From Riptortus pedestris (lineage: Eukaryota; Arthropoda; Insecta; Hemiptera; Alydidae): a DNA stretch of 64,000 bases. A program made the translations under genes and the position numbers. A model generated the notes under the pieces. It made no database searches. It was not told the DNA's origin and saw nothing but the letters and a program-made list of their open reading frames with translations. This document shows positions 1-11,940 of the stretch, in pieces (position 1 is the stretch's first letter; each line of letters opens with the position of its first letter). The stretch spans positions 72,907,001-72,971,000 of the forward strand of contig CM032232.1 of NCBI GenBank assembly GCA_019009955.1, read 5' to 3'.

Positions 1-190
1 AAACAAGGAAGGTAATTATTATTATATTTAAATTTTAAAATATATTGATTATTTCCACCAATAATTCATTCACATTTCAATTTATTTTGTTAAAATAAAT
101 TCTTACAATGTTAAGAAACATTTAAAAGCATTTAATTTCCAACTTCAAATTATTTTTTAATTTATACTTATTACTAATTAAGAAGGCAAT

Positions 191-263
191 TCACTTTCTT
201 CACTTGTGAAGAAAGTGATTACTTTCTTCACTCTATTGCAAAATGTTTCACTTTCTTCACTCA
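191..263. repeat. Hairpin and repeated CACTTTCTTCAC motif
   Basis: TCACTTTCTTCAC (191-203) is followed after two bases by its exact reverse complement (206-218), giving a 13-bp hairpin. The same motif returns in direct orientation near 222-233 and 250-261. No function is recognised; it may be a small local duplication. Confidence 0.6.
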
Positions 264-1203
264 TTTCAGTTTAGTAATGTTACAATTATTCAACGATTAC
301 AGAAAAAGAGTATTTTCATTAATAAACACATAGCTCCTGTTTTATTTTTCAAAACAAATTTCATTAACTAAGATCATCTGAAGCCGAGACTCGAGTAGCA
401 TTGCATTTTAGTGAAGAAGACCTTGACCCACAAGCAGTTTCATCTTAAAAGTTTGAAAAAGTACAGTGTTCCATTAAACAGCAGCCAAAAAGAATTATAC
501 CTCCTCAGATTTCCGCTTCCTATCTCTCATATAGGTCATACAGTAACTTGGAAGATTTGAGACAAGTTTCTTTTTCCCCACAATGACTATCCAAGTATTT
601 CTGATATTAGGCTTATTTAAAATTTTCAATTGTCAGTAACCTAGGTAACATTTTTTTAAAAATTAGGACTGATTGATTGCCAGTTATTCTATTATTCAAG
701 GATAAACTATTTAATAAGCAATTCTTGCCAAGTATGGTATAAGGTAAAACAGACTGGGTAATATTCCTATCTGAGCTAGATTTGAAATTAACAATACTTT
801 CTTCTGGAGGATATGACGCTGGTGTGCTTATTACGTCTATAAGGATAGCAACTATTTATGAAAATAAGGTTCAGAGGATATTTTCGTGCAGCCACTCTTA
901 GATACATACTTAAATAACTAATTAAGAGACAGAGTACGAAGATAATGCAGCAAATCAGCGAGGTATGAGAGAATTAAATTGATACGTTAAAATAAGAGAA
1001 GTTAAAGAACAGCTTTTAAGATTTTGGACGACTTCGGGATGTTTATTAGAGATGATAGACCCGAAAGAAGATTAAGAAATACAAATTTTATTTATTATGT
1101 TTTTCAATTTTGAAAAGACGAAAAATAGAATAAAGGTGATCAATAAGAAAGCAGAGATATAACATGTGAATTATATATTAATTTATTAAATTAAATTAAA
1201 TCA
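264..1203. other. AT-rich stretch, no feature seen
   Basis: No long open frame, RNA gene or recognisable repeat was found in this stretch. Confidence 0.5.
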
Positions 1204-1419
1204 GTTATTATCTTCCACTTTTTGCAACTAAGGCTAATCGGGACGGGTTATCTACAGGTTACCATCCTTTTCTAGCCAGGATGTTACTACAGATTTTATT
1301 TAATGAAGTCTGTTACTAAATAAATTCATAATGCCCAGGCGGGAATCAAACTCGCCACTCTAGGTTTACCATGTGAGATTAAGTTCGACGCATTAACTCA
1401 CATGGCTAACCTGAGCCCC
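1204..1419 (-). mobile_element. tRNA-derived SINE, near full length
   Basis: Read on the minus strand, it begins GGGGCTCAGGTTAGCCATGT and has a tRNA-like head. A B-box-like motif matching GAGTTTGATTCCCGCC is clear; the A box is weaker. A unique body follows (including TAACCTGTAGATAACCCGTC), and it ends in an AT-rich TAA-type tail. About a dozen relatives lie in this window. It is a non-autonomous retroposon that would depend on a LINE; the partner is not established. Confidence 0.75.
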
Positions 1420-1591
1420 ATTAATTTACTAGAACTCTAAAGTAATGTTTTTTCAATTATAAATTCTTCCTTTACGATTTAGACTACAACGAGAATAATC
1501 GATATTTTCATTTCGTGACGCATCGATCTAACTAAGCTGAATTGATCCACCATACTTTATAAACCATTCTCTGACTGGCGGCATATGACAA

Positions 1592-1630
1592 CCGCCGGGC
1601 GACTGCCCCCGGAGTGGAGTCGCCCGGCGG
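1592..1630. repeat. GC-rich perfect hairpin
   Basis: CCGCCGGGCGACT (1592-1604) and AGTCGCCCGGCGG (1618-1630) are exact 13-bp inverted arms around a 13-base loop. This stands out in AT-rich DNA and lies about 30 bp before the ribozyme-like core at 1662. A GC-rich hairpin also lies next to the core at 12006-12032, so it may belong to the same retroposon family. Confidence 0.7.
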
Positions 1631-1639
1631 CCGTGGTCG

Positions 1640-1756
1640 AGACTATACAGCTATAATCAGCATGCACTGACGATGGAGCGTTGACTCCGAAAGTGCACCC
1701 TGCATAATATTAAAAATCATTAGAGGACAAGGTCTTTTTATTGATCCTTATCAAAA
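1640..1756 (+). mobile_element. Hammerhead-bearing retroposon fragment
   Basis: From the ribozyme-like core through AGAGGACAAGG and TTTTTATTGATCCTTAT, it matches both outer arms of the inverted dimer at 9642-10272. The shared right end suggests a single-unit copy or fragment of the same family. No protein is encoded. Confidence 0.6.
1662..1705 (+). ncRNA. Hammerhead ribozyme-like core
   Basis: ATGCA (1662-1666) pairs with TGCAT (1701-1705) as stem I. CTGACGA (1667-1673) matches the CUGANGA core. GGAG/CTCC forms stem II, and GAAA lies at 1689-1692. GTGCAC then takes the place of stem III; it is self-complementary and very short. The base expected to be U before the cleavage site is C here but T in the copy near 9691, so this copy may be inactive. 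The assignment comes from motif and pairing only. Confidence 0.55.
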
Positions 1757-2029
1757 AATAATTGCAGCATTCTACTTAACCAGCAAGATTAGTCATATGT
1801 TTAATATCTTTGGATATGAATGTCAGGGGTATTTGCTATTCTAATCTTATTACATATCTAGTCGAATAAGACTTTTTATAATATATTAGCTTACTGTTAA
1901 AATAGGTTGAGTTGGTCTTTAGGTTCTTCTCAGTTCATTTACAGCTTAAATTTCAGGTCTTGGTTACATACAGTTCTAACTAAGGCAGACATTGATAATG
2001 AAATATCATGACGTGTTGTTGGACAAGCA

Positions 2030-2152
2030 AATTACATTGCTATTCAAATATTGTTTTCATTGAACTTTTACGTTTTTAGGTAAATGCAAATACGTGAAGC
2101 ACGTGGGAAATCTGCTTAGTTAACACAACCCCTGCTTGACGGTCTTTTTATA
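2030..2152 (+). mobile_element. HINE right-end fragment
   Basis: It ends with CACGTGGGAAATCTGCTTAG and a mutated stem-loop followed by a T run. Only the right part is present. It abuts a second HINE fragment in the same orientation, apparently inserted just before that element's TTCGGCCTTCAGTAAA block. Confidence 0.6.
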
Positions 2153-2342
2153 ATTTTCGGCCTTCAGTAAACCCCCTCCCCCATCCTACCCATGCCATAT
2201 TAACAATAGCTGTTTTATCAAGAGGCACATTATTTGAGCATAAACACCAATTATTGTTCTCATTGAACTTTTACTTTTTGAGATAAATGGAAATACGTGG
2301 GAAATCTGCTTAGTTAACGCAGCCCCTGCATGATGGAATTTT
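2153..2342 (+). mobile_element. HINE right half
   Basis: It contains the CCTTCAGTAAACCCC block, the subterminal GGGAAATCTGCTTAG and the stem-loop ACGCAGCCCCTGCATGA. It belongs to the subfamily with a TAACGCAG end. Left end and (TA)n tract are missing. Confidence 0.7.
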
Positions 2343-2574
2343 TAGAAATTCAGCTTTACTGGTGGTTTTAATTCTCTTAGTCCTTATTTTCCAGAATATT
2401 AAATTTTCACCAACACTTTCCATACTCTACTATAAACCAACTAAACTAAGTCTGCCAACAAGTTCATAATTAATATTAGTGTAATAGTTTATCGTTTGAT
2501 GTAGCTACCTCCTGCTGTAGAGCTCTGCCTCTAGGTATTGTTCAGTATGGAATGCCCCACCTAGTCTATTATGA
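2343..2574 (+). repeat. Duplicated segment, inverse copy at 16183-16420
   Basis: About 230 bp, including GTAGCTACCTCCTGCTGTAG and AGAGCTCTGCCTCTAGG, recur in inverse orientation at 16183-16420. In both places the segment abuts the right end of a HINE, so the junction itself is duplicated. It is a segmental duplication or part of a larger repeat; no coding content is recognised. Confidence 0.7.
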
Positions 2575-2785
2575 TCTTTATTGTGCCAGATACATGCAAA
2601 TTCCCTGTGCGATGACGTCATCAATTGAGATTGGTAGGATTGCAGGTGAGGTCCTTCATATGAGTCGGAGCCATGATTCAATGTTGGTCACCTAGAAATC
2701 GCATAATGTCATTTAGACACATAAGAAATGTGCACTTTTATTTTTAAAGTATGAAACTTAATAAAAAACAAACAGATAAATCTAA

Positions 2786-3577
2786 AAATAAAAAGTCCGT
2801 CCCACAGGGGCTGCGTAAACTAAGCAAATTTCCCTCGTGAAGTTTAGTAATAGATAACTCTACATACTGCTAACACAACACCACCATGAATAAATACAAA
2901 CGGAAATAAGAAATGTTTCAGCCAATTTCAATAACCTGGAACAGGAAGCGTTTGGAATGTAGACAAACAGATCTGCCAGCCTCACATCGGAAAGAAAAAC
3001 AATTACTGAAATATATCAGAATATAACATATTATTGTATTTTTATTGAGGACTATTTACTATATCTAGTACTGTAATTTATAATGAGTCAGAATAATTGT
3101 TATCTCAATCAATCAAATTTTAGTAATCGATGACCTTAAGACGGGGGGGGGGATTACCAGAACATATGTGCGTGTATCTAAATAAAGGTCTCTTGATCAC
3201 AATATTTGATATTTAAGCTTCGAATAATGTGGTTTATTATGTGATAGAGTATCGTTTATGTAACATTAGTAGAAGTGGGGGTTTGCTGAAGGCTAAAACT
3301 GAAAAAATGCAAATATCACTGTTAATATTCAAGCTAGAGAATAAATGTATATAACAATAATTATAGTACATTTAATTTTCAATGAGATTGGATCTATACA
3401 ATTTTTCGATCCGACGTATAGTAACGAAGATATTTCGAATTTTCGAAAATCCTCCACTCTAAACCCCCTCTCCAACTGGTCCGATTTCAGCCGTTTGATC
3501 TTTCTTTTTACATAAAACGACTAAATATCGAGTTTCGTAACGATTAAACAATAACTGCGACCGCTAGAGCGGTAACA

Positions 3578-3638
<61 letters not shown>

Positions 3639-3760
3639 CGGACCTCATTTTCGTCACCTCCTGGGTAGGGTCGATGGAGGTTTGAAGAAAAATTATTTCG
3701 AAAATCGCGTCACAAGTACAACCTCAACAGCTGATTTCCCTTAATGGAAATCTGCTAAAA
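2786..3760 (-). mobile_element. HINE (Helentron-associated element), long copy
   Basis: On the minus strand both ends are present: TTTTAGCAGATTTCC at 3760 and the CTGCG stem-loop near 2800. A (TA)n tract at 3580-3635 separates the conserved left block (ATCGACCCTACCC, GACGAAAATGAGG) from the core. About 400 bp next to the right end (2850-3280) differs from the short copies. It encodes no protein; non-autonomous rolling-circle elements use proteins from autonomous Helentrons, and none is visible here. Confidence 0.8.
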
Positions 3761-4329
3761 GGTTTTCCTTTCAGGTCTATTGCTGTTGCCTTGACATCGT
3801 CGAAAGTTAGAGACGCTGCAACGGCTTAGAGCTGACATTTCCTACAATCTTGGGAAGTTAAACAAAAAAAAAAAAGTACAAGAAAAAAAGTGGTGGTAGA
3901 AGGGAGGGGGTGACTGAAAGATTGCTGCTACCTGGGTCTATATCTTTCTTGCTAACAAGGTTCTTTCATCTTCTAGTAGCTATTAATCCCGCCAAAGGGA
4001 GTACTTGTCTACTGTAGCAGCCATCTAATGCTGGACGGGGCAATTTCAACCTCACTATCAACAACCTTTTACGGTTTCAACTTAACCTTTCGTTTGGGAG
4101 TTTTTTTTTTTTTAAATGAATCACTTTGAGAGACTTTTTTTTTTTTACTTTCTGGATACGAGAGGAGTTAATATTCACCAACAGAGGAAATCAATAAAGG
4201 TTAAATACTTTAAGCAGTATTAAATAGTTTCTTAATCCTTAAAAATATTTATTTATGGCTACAGAGATAACAGATACTGATCTCCACTTAAAATTATGCC
4301 AAAATAGCAGTTTTCATAACCTCTATGAG
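3761..4329. other. No gene seen
   Basis: Mixed-composition DNA with homopolymer runs (A at about 3860, T at about 4100 and 4136). No open frame or repeat is recognised. Confidence 0.45.
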
Positions 4330-4900
4330 AAAAAGTCCGTCACGAAGAGGCTGGTTAAACTAAGCAGATTTCCCAAGTGAAGTTCTACTATAGAGAAATT
4401 TCACGAGCCGAAAAGTTACGACAAACGGCGGAACTAGCTTTTGGCGGGAGACTCACTCTCATCCGTTATCTGTCCACATTTAATAAAAATGCAAATATCT
4501 CGGTTAATATTCAAGATAGAGAATAAATGTATATAACAATATTTATAATAAATATAATTTGCAATAAGATTGGTTCTATACAAATTTTTCGATCCGATGT
4601 ATAGTTTCAAATTTTCGAAAATCCTCCCATCTAACCCCCCCCTTCCACTGGTCCGGTTTCAGCCATTAACGAGCTTGATCTGCCTTTTTACATAAAACGT
4701 TTAAATATCGAGTTTGGTAACGATCAAACAAAAATTGAGACCACTAGAGCGTTAACAGACAAATATATATATAATTTTGAACGGATCTCATTTTCGTCAT
4801 CTCCTGGGTAGGATAGATGGATATTTGAAGACATTTTTTGAAAATCGCGTCATGAGTACGACCTCAATAGCTGAAAGCCCTCTTGGGAAATCTGCTAAAA
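4330..4900 (-). mobile_element. HINE, complete short copy
   Basis: It runs from AAAAAGTCCGTCACG, the right end read inversely, to TCTGCTAAAA, the left end. This 571-bp form, with a short (TA)n tract, is a good model of the short subfamily. The palindrome at the left end is degraded. Confidence 0.85.
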
Positions 4901-7499
4901 ATCATAATCCTGACAGATCACTAAAATAGTTAAGGGACAGAAAAGGGAACTGATAGTAACAATCTACATGAAGCTATCCTCAGTACAATACGGTGAAGTG
5001 AATGTATGTTAACAATAAAAGATTTGTATGTCTTTTTTTTCTAATAAAAGTTTTGTTTTCTAGAGTAATAAAGACCGTGAATAATAATTTCATCTGAACT
5101 GGGAATTACACAATAATCAAATAAGATATTCAAATAATTAAATAAGTATGAGTAAAAGTAATGGTCAAGTTAATTAAAATCCGACCTGAAACATCTCAGT
5201 TATTTATTATGTATTGTATCGAAAGTGTTACTAATGACCTCTAACTGACTGAAGTTTTACTATGCTACCGACAGACTAACATTCCGCAGCAAATGCCTTA
5301 GTGAAGACATGGAGTTCTAAGAATGATCTACAGGTCAAACACGTGCATAAGACGGATTATAGTTTAGGACCACAAGAAAAACCGGCTATGCTCGAGTTGG
5401 CAGTTGGTAGCCAAGGACCTCTGTGACGTCGGGAAGATGACGTATTTGTGTATAATATTTCGCAATATCTTATTCCGCAAAAGCCTTGCCAAGGTAGGCC
5501 GGTCTGGGCCGATGACTCCCGAGAGATTCCGATGATCGCACTTGCCTAACCATCTTGCTAAATGGATTCCTCCCGAATCTCAGGCAGTAGTCGCTGCAAT
5601 CCTCGACTAATTAAATTCAATTAACTATCATTCCTATTGATGCAAATCATGTACCATTGTAAATATTAACTTGAAAATAATATTATAATAATATAATAAA
5701 TACGGACGCAGGGGCAACTGACGTGCACAGTCGTTGGGGTTGTACGAGTGTGTACAGTCCACCGCACGCACATACACTTACACAAGCACTAACATATAGT
5801 CACACACAGTAAATCCCCCAGGATCACCTTCCCAATACCTGTCAGTAGGTATGAAATGTAACTCATGGACAAACGAATTACAATAATAAACTTGGACGAT
5901 TCTGGAGTCAGGTCCGCTCCTGAGGCAACTGGCTGATAGCCTCTTCAACTGTAGTACGAGCGGTGCCCAGATATCGTATGGCACGACATTATATGTTCGG
6001 CAATCCCAACAGCCTCACAATTATTGGATGATGTTACAATCTCTGATTAGGCTGTTTCTCTTCCCTCCCTCATCAGAAAAACCAGAACAAGAAATACTCA
6101 GCAATGAATAAATGGAAGAAGGACATGCATTTTACGATTATGCGAGCTTACTATCTTGCCACTAAGATATAAGAACTACCTAGATGAAGTAACTTGCCTT
6201 TTTTCCGGCTGGGAAATATTTCCCTGGTAAAGAGATATCCAGGAAACTGAGAATAAACCCTCCATAATAAATATAATATTAAATTGAATGAAACATCATT
6301 ATTAAGGCTTTAGTTTCTTTCGTATTTACCCCTGCAGTTGAGAGATTTAAAAACATTCTGAACAGACAGAAGTCATCCAAAGAAAATGGCTTGGGAAGAT
6401 TAAGAATTCGCAGAAGGGGAGCTGCACCAACCCCTGGCGCAGATACCTGGGAGAATAATATCTTGACTCTTTTTCAAAATGCTGCTTAAAGAATACATCA
6501 TATTTATTGAAGAACAAATTGCAATGCGATATGAGTTTCTTTTGTAAGGAGTCGCTTTGAACATTTTATGGGTAGTAAAATTTTAATGTTGAAAGCTATG
6601 AATGTATTAGGCTATAATTCAAAGTCCAGGAATAAAAAAAAATGTGAGAGTGAGATCTGTACAAAATGAGAACTGTCAGTTTCTCAATTAATTTACTTTT
6701 AGTCAGTACTGCAGCAAGTTGCTGAACGTTGTTCAGAAAATACAATGCTCCTTCCTATTCATCCTTGAAAGTAAAATTCGTTTACGTTATGATAGTAGGC
6801 TCAATACCAATGGGATGAAGGAACGTTCACTAGGTACATCTACTGAGTTTTAGTGACGAATTATAGTCTCACAAAAGGACAGCTAAGTCCGGATCCAGTG
6901 TCGAGTTTTCAACGGCCAGAAAAGAGCTGAGCATTCCTGTCATTCAGTGATCATTCCGTTTTTTATATATATTGAAGGCATTTTTTTGAAGAATGCGTTC
7001 AAAATAAAACTTTAGTCGATTGGGAGAATATTTGATTGTTTGACAAGCCAATGACCGAAAATTAGGGTCAGTTTGTAATAATCAGACTCTATAATGAATG
7101 CAGAATATGAACCCGGTAATTCATCTCGATACGTAGCTGGTCTATTGGTGGCATTATGGTATGCAAGAAAAAATTGTATTCTGTTTCATTTTCAGTAAGG
7201 ATTTACTCATACATGTAATTCTTAAATTGAGACAAATATAAAATCGTTCGAAATTAAACGTCATATGAGAAGTTTCTTTGGATATGGTTCAAGGCTGAGC
7301 ATTCGCCAGAGTGAAAGTGTCACTGTCAGACGTTGATCAAATTTAAGTTACTAGTCTGAGAAATTGATTGTAAGTAATGACCTTGAATATTTCCTCATTG
7401 AGTTCAATAAATCATTGTGTGCGGGATTAGTTGTTTTGGTACTTAGTGCCTAGAAACATTAAAAATTTATCTATTTACATAAACATTTTCTGACTAGAT
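4901..7499. other. No recognisable gene or repeat
   Basis: There is a slightly GC-richer patch at 5380-5600 and a 68-codon minus-strand frame at 5778-5984 that resembles no known family. No splice-linked exons or RNA genes could be supported. Confidence 0.4.
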
Positions 7500-7590
7500 T
7501 ATATTTAATGAGTTATTTACTAAATAGATTTTTATTGCCATTCCGGGAATCGAAACGATGACTGTGGGTTTATCAAGCGTATTAAGAACT
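7500..7590 (-). mobile_element. SINE fragment, degenerate
   Basis: TTTAATGAGTTATTTACTAAATA and CCGGGAATCGAAACGATGAC match the middle and B-box region of the SINE in inverse orientation. Both ends are lost. Confidence 0.5.
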
Positions 7591-9161
7591 ATTTAATGAT
7601 TTATTTTTTTAATTATTTCAAATTGTAAGTAGCGACGGCGAAATTAACGTAAGAACGACATTAACAAATTTGAAGTTGGCTTGTATCCAAATGTTTTTTT
7701 ATGTACAACTTCTAGAAATAGAAAGGCAATATTGGGACCAATTGTGAATGAGAGTGAAAAGCGGGGAGACGTGGTCTAGTATTTGGGGCGTCCGAGGGAT
7801 TCCGGTTTCCTCAAAATTTATGGGGAATCGATTCCCTAAAGAAAAACGGCCTAAGTTTTGTGCTGTCTCACGAAATTCTTTCTATAGAGCCCAATAGGCC
7901 CATCCTTCTAGAAGAAAATCCTGATAAATGTCCTCAAATCTCGACGGGAAATCCAGACAGGGCATTTCAACATATCTTACTTAATCCTCTTTTGCAAGAA
8001 TCTTATACAAGAGGATTTTGAATCAATGTTAAGGAGAATTAATAAGAAGTAAAATAAATACCAGATGGGATGGTATTATGTAATTGTTGCTGAAGTCGTT
8101 GAGAATATAATTCCAGAATATTGTGGATGAAGAAAATATGGCGCTAGTTACACTTAGAATTAGTAGCATAATTAGACTCATAACCCCTGATCCTTGTCTA
8201 CTCGTCAATCTCAAACTTTATGATGTCTCTGCTTCCAGATAAGTAACATTTGGAGAACGAAGTCACTGAAGGGCTCCTTCGTCAACCCAGACGGTAGACT
8301 CCTTCCCATTACTTCTGAATGAGATTAATCAAGAACGAAGGCATCAAGAAGAGAATCAACGAGAGAACAAGACAGAATTGTTATACAACCATGGCTCAGT
8401 AGTGTGCATTAGCTGAATAAGATATTTGACAATATGAGTGAACAAGGGATAAGATAAGAATGTAGACTGACTCAAGACGTACGAAGACAGTTAAAGACTC
8501 ATATTCCCGGATGGTCTATCAGTCCCGATATTTTATTTTCAAAACACATAAATTTATTAAAAGAAATAGCCTACGATATCCTTAAGCTGAGAGAGGAAAA
8601 GATAATATAAAATTAATATTATGTAATTTTTATTGGTTATTTAATTGTACTATTTAATGTTTTTGTTTTATTTTATCAAGTTTAATTTTTATAATCTTCT
8701 TTAGATTTTAATATGTATATATATATATATATATATTATATAAAAAATTGTTAAAATTTTTGACGAAATGCACATGCAAATGCAAATATACACGGGATGT
8801 GCAGAAAAATAAAATCCCTCCACATAGGGTTACTATGTAGAGGATATGTAAAAAAAAAATTATATATATATTTAATACGATTATCAATTTCTGCAATCTA
8901 TCTAGAGAGAATTGCTCTTAGATGTGTACGGACAAACTATTCTTCTGCGTTCTTGATATAGAGAAACATCGATGGTAAACTCTCTTGATTTTTTCGTTCT
9001 GATGTCGCATTAACTAAAGTATTGGCAAGTAATATAGCTCATTCAGTAACTAAAGAAATTTTGGTATCATCTAAAAATGTTGTCAATGGCTGAGTGATGT
9101 GAACCCTCTTTTATTCGGTGGTTTCAATTCATAACTGTAAGAAACTTATGGTTACAAAAAT
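7591..9161. other. No gene seen
   Basis: Short frames at 8029-8214 and 8708-8896 (minus) are AT-driven and not recognised. A patch near 7760 (GTGGTCTAG, GGGATTCC) vaguely recalls tRNA boxes but folds into nothing convincing. Confidence 0.4.
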
Positions 9162-9472
9162 TTAACACGTTAATCGCCACAATAATATCAGAAAAACTTT
9201 CACAACAATTTTTTTTTCAAAACACTTTTTCGACTGAAACAATATACTATATAACTATGTTCATATAAATTTTATTGTTTGTTGTAAGCCAAGAAATTTT
9301 CAAGTTTTGTTCCTGATAGGCCAAGCTTTCGAAACGTCGTTTGCGTCGGACATCTGTGATTGACGTGGCCTTCTACTAAATCGCGTACGTCAGACGTATA
9401 TGTCTGACATGGCTCATGTAGAACTTCTTAGCGTCAGACACAAATGACTGACATGACGATTAAACGTGTTAA
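9162..9472. mobile_element. piggyBac-like MITE with TTAA target sites
   Basis: TTAACACGTTAATCG at the left and CGATTAAACGTGTTAA at the right form near-perfect terminal inverted repeats bounded by TTAA, the target of piggyBac transposases. The interior has no coding capacity. The right third has three related motifs built on GTCAGAC...TCTGACATGGC, spaced about 50-60 bp. Probably a 311-bp non-autonomous piggyBac derivative. Confidence 0.65.
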
Positions 9473-9641
9473 AGGGCATGTCTTGCAGTTTTAATTGACG
9501 TATTCTGTTCAAAATTACTCTTTATGAAATGGTTCAAGTTTTCGAAAAACAACATTTACGGTCACCTTTGCCAAATAATATTTCTGGTGTACGAGTGTAA
9601 TGTATATCTCTGGAATATGCTGGATGGTAGATGAACCAATT

Positions 9642-10272
9642 GATAAGGACCAATAAAAAGGCCTTGTCCTGTACTATTGTTTTTAGTTTTATGCAAAGTG
9701 CACTTTCAGAGTGCATGCTGACGAACAAAAACTTTAAGTCAATCTAACAATCATAGCATGGCTAACAGTGTAAAAAAACACTAAAACCAAAATAAATCCA
9801 TGATAAAAACAATAGAAAATTTAATAAATAGTCAACTAATAAAATTAAAAAAGTTGAAAACGAGAACACAGTTCCACTGGTGTGCATTTCAGGGTTCCAC
9901 CCCCCCCCACTGTGATACGTTAATATAGTTTTCCTATCTGTAAATTGTTTTATCTTTTAATTTTATTTATAGTTTATAGATTTTACGTTTTTATCTTTGA
10001 CTTACGCTTATCGTTTTTAACTTTTTTAATTTTGTTAGTTGACTATTTTATAATTTTCTATTTTTTTATCCAGGATTTATTTTGGTTTTAGTGTTTCAAT
10101 TCTTTATTTATTGTTTTGTGACTGTTTTTTTTACTGTTGGCCATGCTATGATTGTTTGATTGTTGTTTTTGTTTGTCAGCAGGTATTGACGGTGGAGCGC
10201 TGACTCCAAAAGGGCATTTTGCATAAAATTAAAAACAATAGTAGAGGACAAGGCCTTTTTATTGATCCTTAT
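9642..10272. mobile_element. Inverted-dimer retroposon with ribozyme-like arms
   Basis: The left arm (9642-9865) and right arm (10008-10272) are diverged inverted copies, both ending outward in AAGGCCTTTTTATTG followed by a GATCCTTAT-like end. Each arm holds a degenerate hammerhead-like core near its outer end. The left one (9691-9720, minus) has ATGCA/TGCAT and GTGCACTT but lost stem II. The right one (10181-10225) has TTGACGG for the first core and CAAAA for GAAA. No protein is encoded and no target duplication was found. Confidence 0.6.
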
Positions 10273-11434
10273 TATGTATATAGACACTAATTAATCTCAT
10301 ACTCATTGCTGTCGGAAGCAGGGCTCAGGTTTTTATTTTGATTATCATTCCACGTTCACTTACAAACAGCTTTAATGCAGAACCAACTTTGGAGGCCACT
10401 CCATCTTCAGTGCCCGGATTGGGAACGTCTCTATGGGTCGGTGATCAGCCATGGTCAAGAGAAAAACAATTTAAATTCAATTTAAGCCTTGCTGATGAGG
10501 GCATCCAAAGTCGTCCCTGCAATGAACCTGTTATGAATGAAGAAAGACTATGTTTATTAAAAACATCATATACATTTTTAGAAACTCAACTTAGAATCTA
10601 ATTGAGCAATAAAAGCCATTCTCAAGTTAACTCAATAACACAACCTAGGTTGAGTGTTTTGCGTATCTGTTCATTTAATTGGGCATAGTAATACACTTCA
10701 GATACTATTGTTTACAAAAGAAGTTTGAAAAATATATAATGTAATTAAAGACCCACATTAACTCACTCGTGTTTATTGAAACAATGTGTTGTTTCAGCAA
10801 TACACACACAAGATAATGTCAATTAGGAACACGTGTTTTCACTACAGACACCTCTAGTTACTAAACTTCTAGACTTCTACAATCGTGACAAGATTTGTTA
10901 ATAGTCACGTGAACGCTCTATTCTGTTGAAGTATGCATGAAAAAGACGTGTTAAACAGCTGTTATACTTGTTTAGTAATGAATTATTTATTTATTAACGT
11001 ATACTTTGGGCAGCTAAGGCTAACTGGGAATTTTAGTTTAGTAATGGTTGGGGAAACGTGTTGACTTCTTCCACCTGGATGAGTTTTGGGAGTATCTTAT
11101 AGAAAGACAATTGTCGTCTAATGCAGGACTTTGGTGAGAACGTGACGTAGAAAAAGAGCCGAGAATTGTATCTTGTGAAATACTTGAGTTGCCAAGACTG
11201 TAATGAAGTGTTAAGTCTTACGAAACAGGATTTAAATATGAGATGATGGACGTCTTGGAAATAAAAGTGCTCCAGCACTAGGGAACCCGTACCGATTTAA
11301 TTTGATAGGGGCTATATTATTTTAGTTCTATAGGTGGTGGCTTCAACAACGTCTTTGTAATAGTTTTATATTAAATGTCAGCTAACAGATGTGCCCAGTG
11401 AAGTGACCATATGATTTCTACTTATAAGGGTGAT
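10273..11434. other. No recognisable gene
   Basis: It includes an 87-codon plus-strand frame at 10338-10601 (with WVGDQPWSREKQ) and an 81-codon minus-strand frame at 11033-11278. Neither resembles a known protein, and no flanking splice or promoter evidence supports them. Confidence 0.35.
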
Positions 11435-11450
11435 TAAAGAAAGTATATAT

Positions 11451-11668
11451 GGGGCTCAGGCTGGCCATGTGAGTTAAAGCGTTGACCTTAATCTCACATG
11501 GTAAACCTAGCGTGGCGAGTTTGATTCTCGCCTGGGCAAAGGAAATTATTTAGTGACGGAATTCATTAAATAACGTCCAAAGTCCTACCCTGGCTAGAAA
11601 TGGCTGGTAACCTGTAGATAACCCGTCCCAATTAGCCTGAGTTGCAAAAAAGTGGACGATAATGATAA
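11451..11668 (+). mobile_element. tRNA-derived SINE with intact target duplication
   Basis: It starts GGGGCTCAGGCTGGCCATGT, has the B-box-like GAGTTTGATTCTCGCC, and ends in a GATAATGATAA tail. TAAAGAAAGTAT occurs on both sides (11435-11446 and 11669-11680), a 12-bp target-site duplication that supports retroposition by a LINE enzyme. This is the best-bounded copy in the window. Confidence 0.85.
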
Positions 11669-11940
11669 TAAAGAAAGTATTGTAATCTCGAAAATTGTTA
11701 TTTTTCAGAATACTCGGGCAATATCCGTTTTAACACTCCCTCGACACATTTTGACAAGTTTCGGTGTTTCGCCTCTACGTATGCTCACATCTCGCGTAAA
11801 CTACAAGAATCCTTAGAATATTGAAATTTAATATTTATTATTGTTGTAAAGTCTAATTGAGTTCCCCTCCTTTTGATTGAAATTTTCTAAAGGGAAGGGG
11901 AGGTGGAGCGAAAATTAAAAAAGAAAACATCTTTTTTTTT

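Noticed and set aside
1320..1420. tRNA gene suggested by B-box GGCGGGAATC and acceptor-like ends
   Set aside because: The same sequence recurs in about a dozen diverged copies with a common body and AT-rich tail, so it is a SINE. No complete cloverleaf forms.
7745..7810. tRNA or SINE head (GTGGTCTAG, GGGATTCC)
   Set aside because: No foldable cloverleaf, no second copy in the window and no tail.
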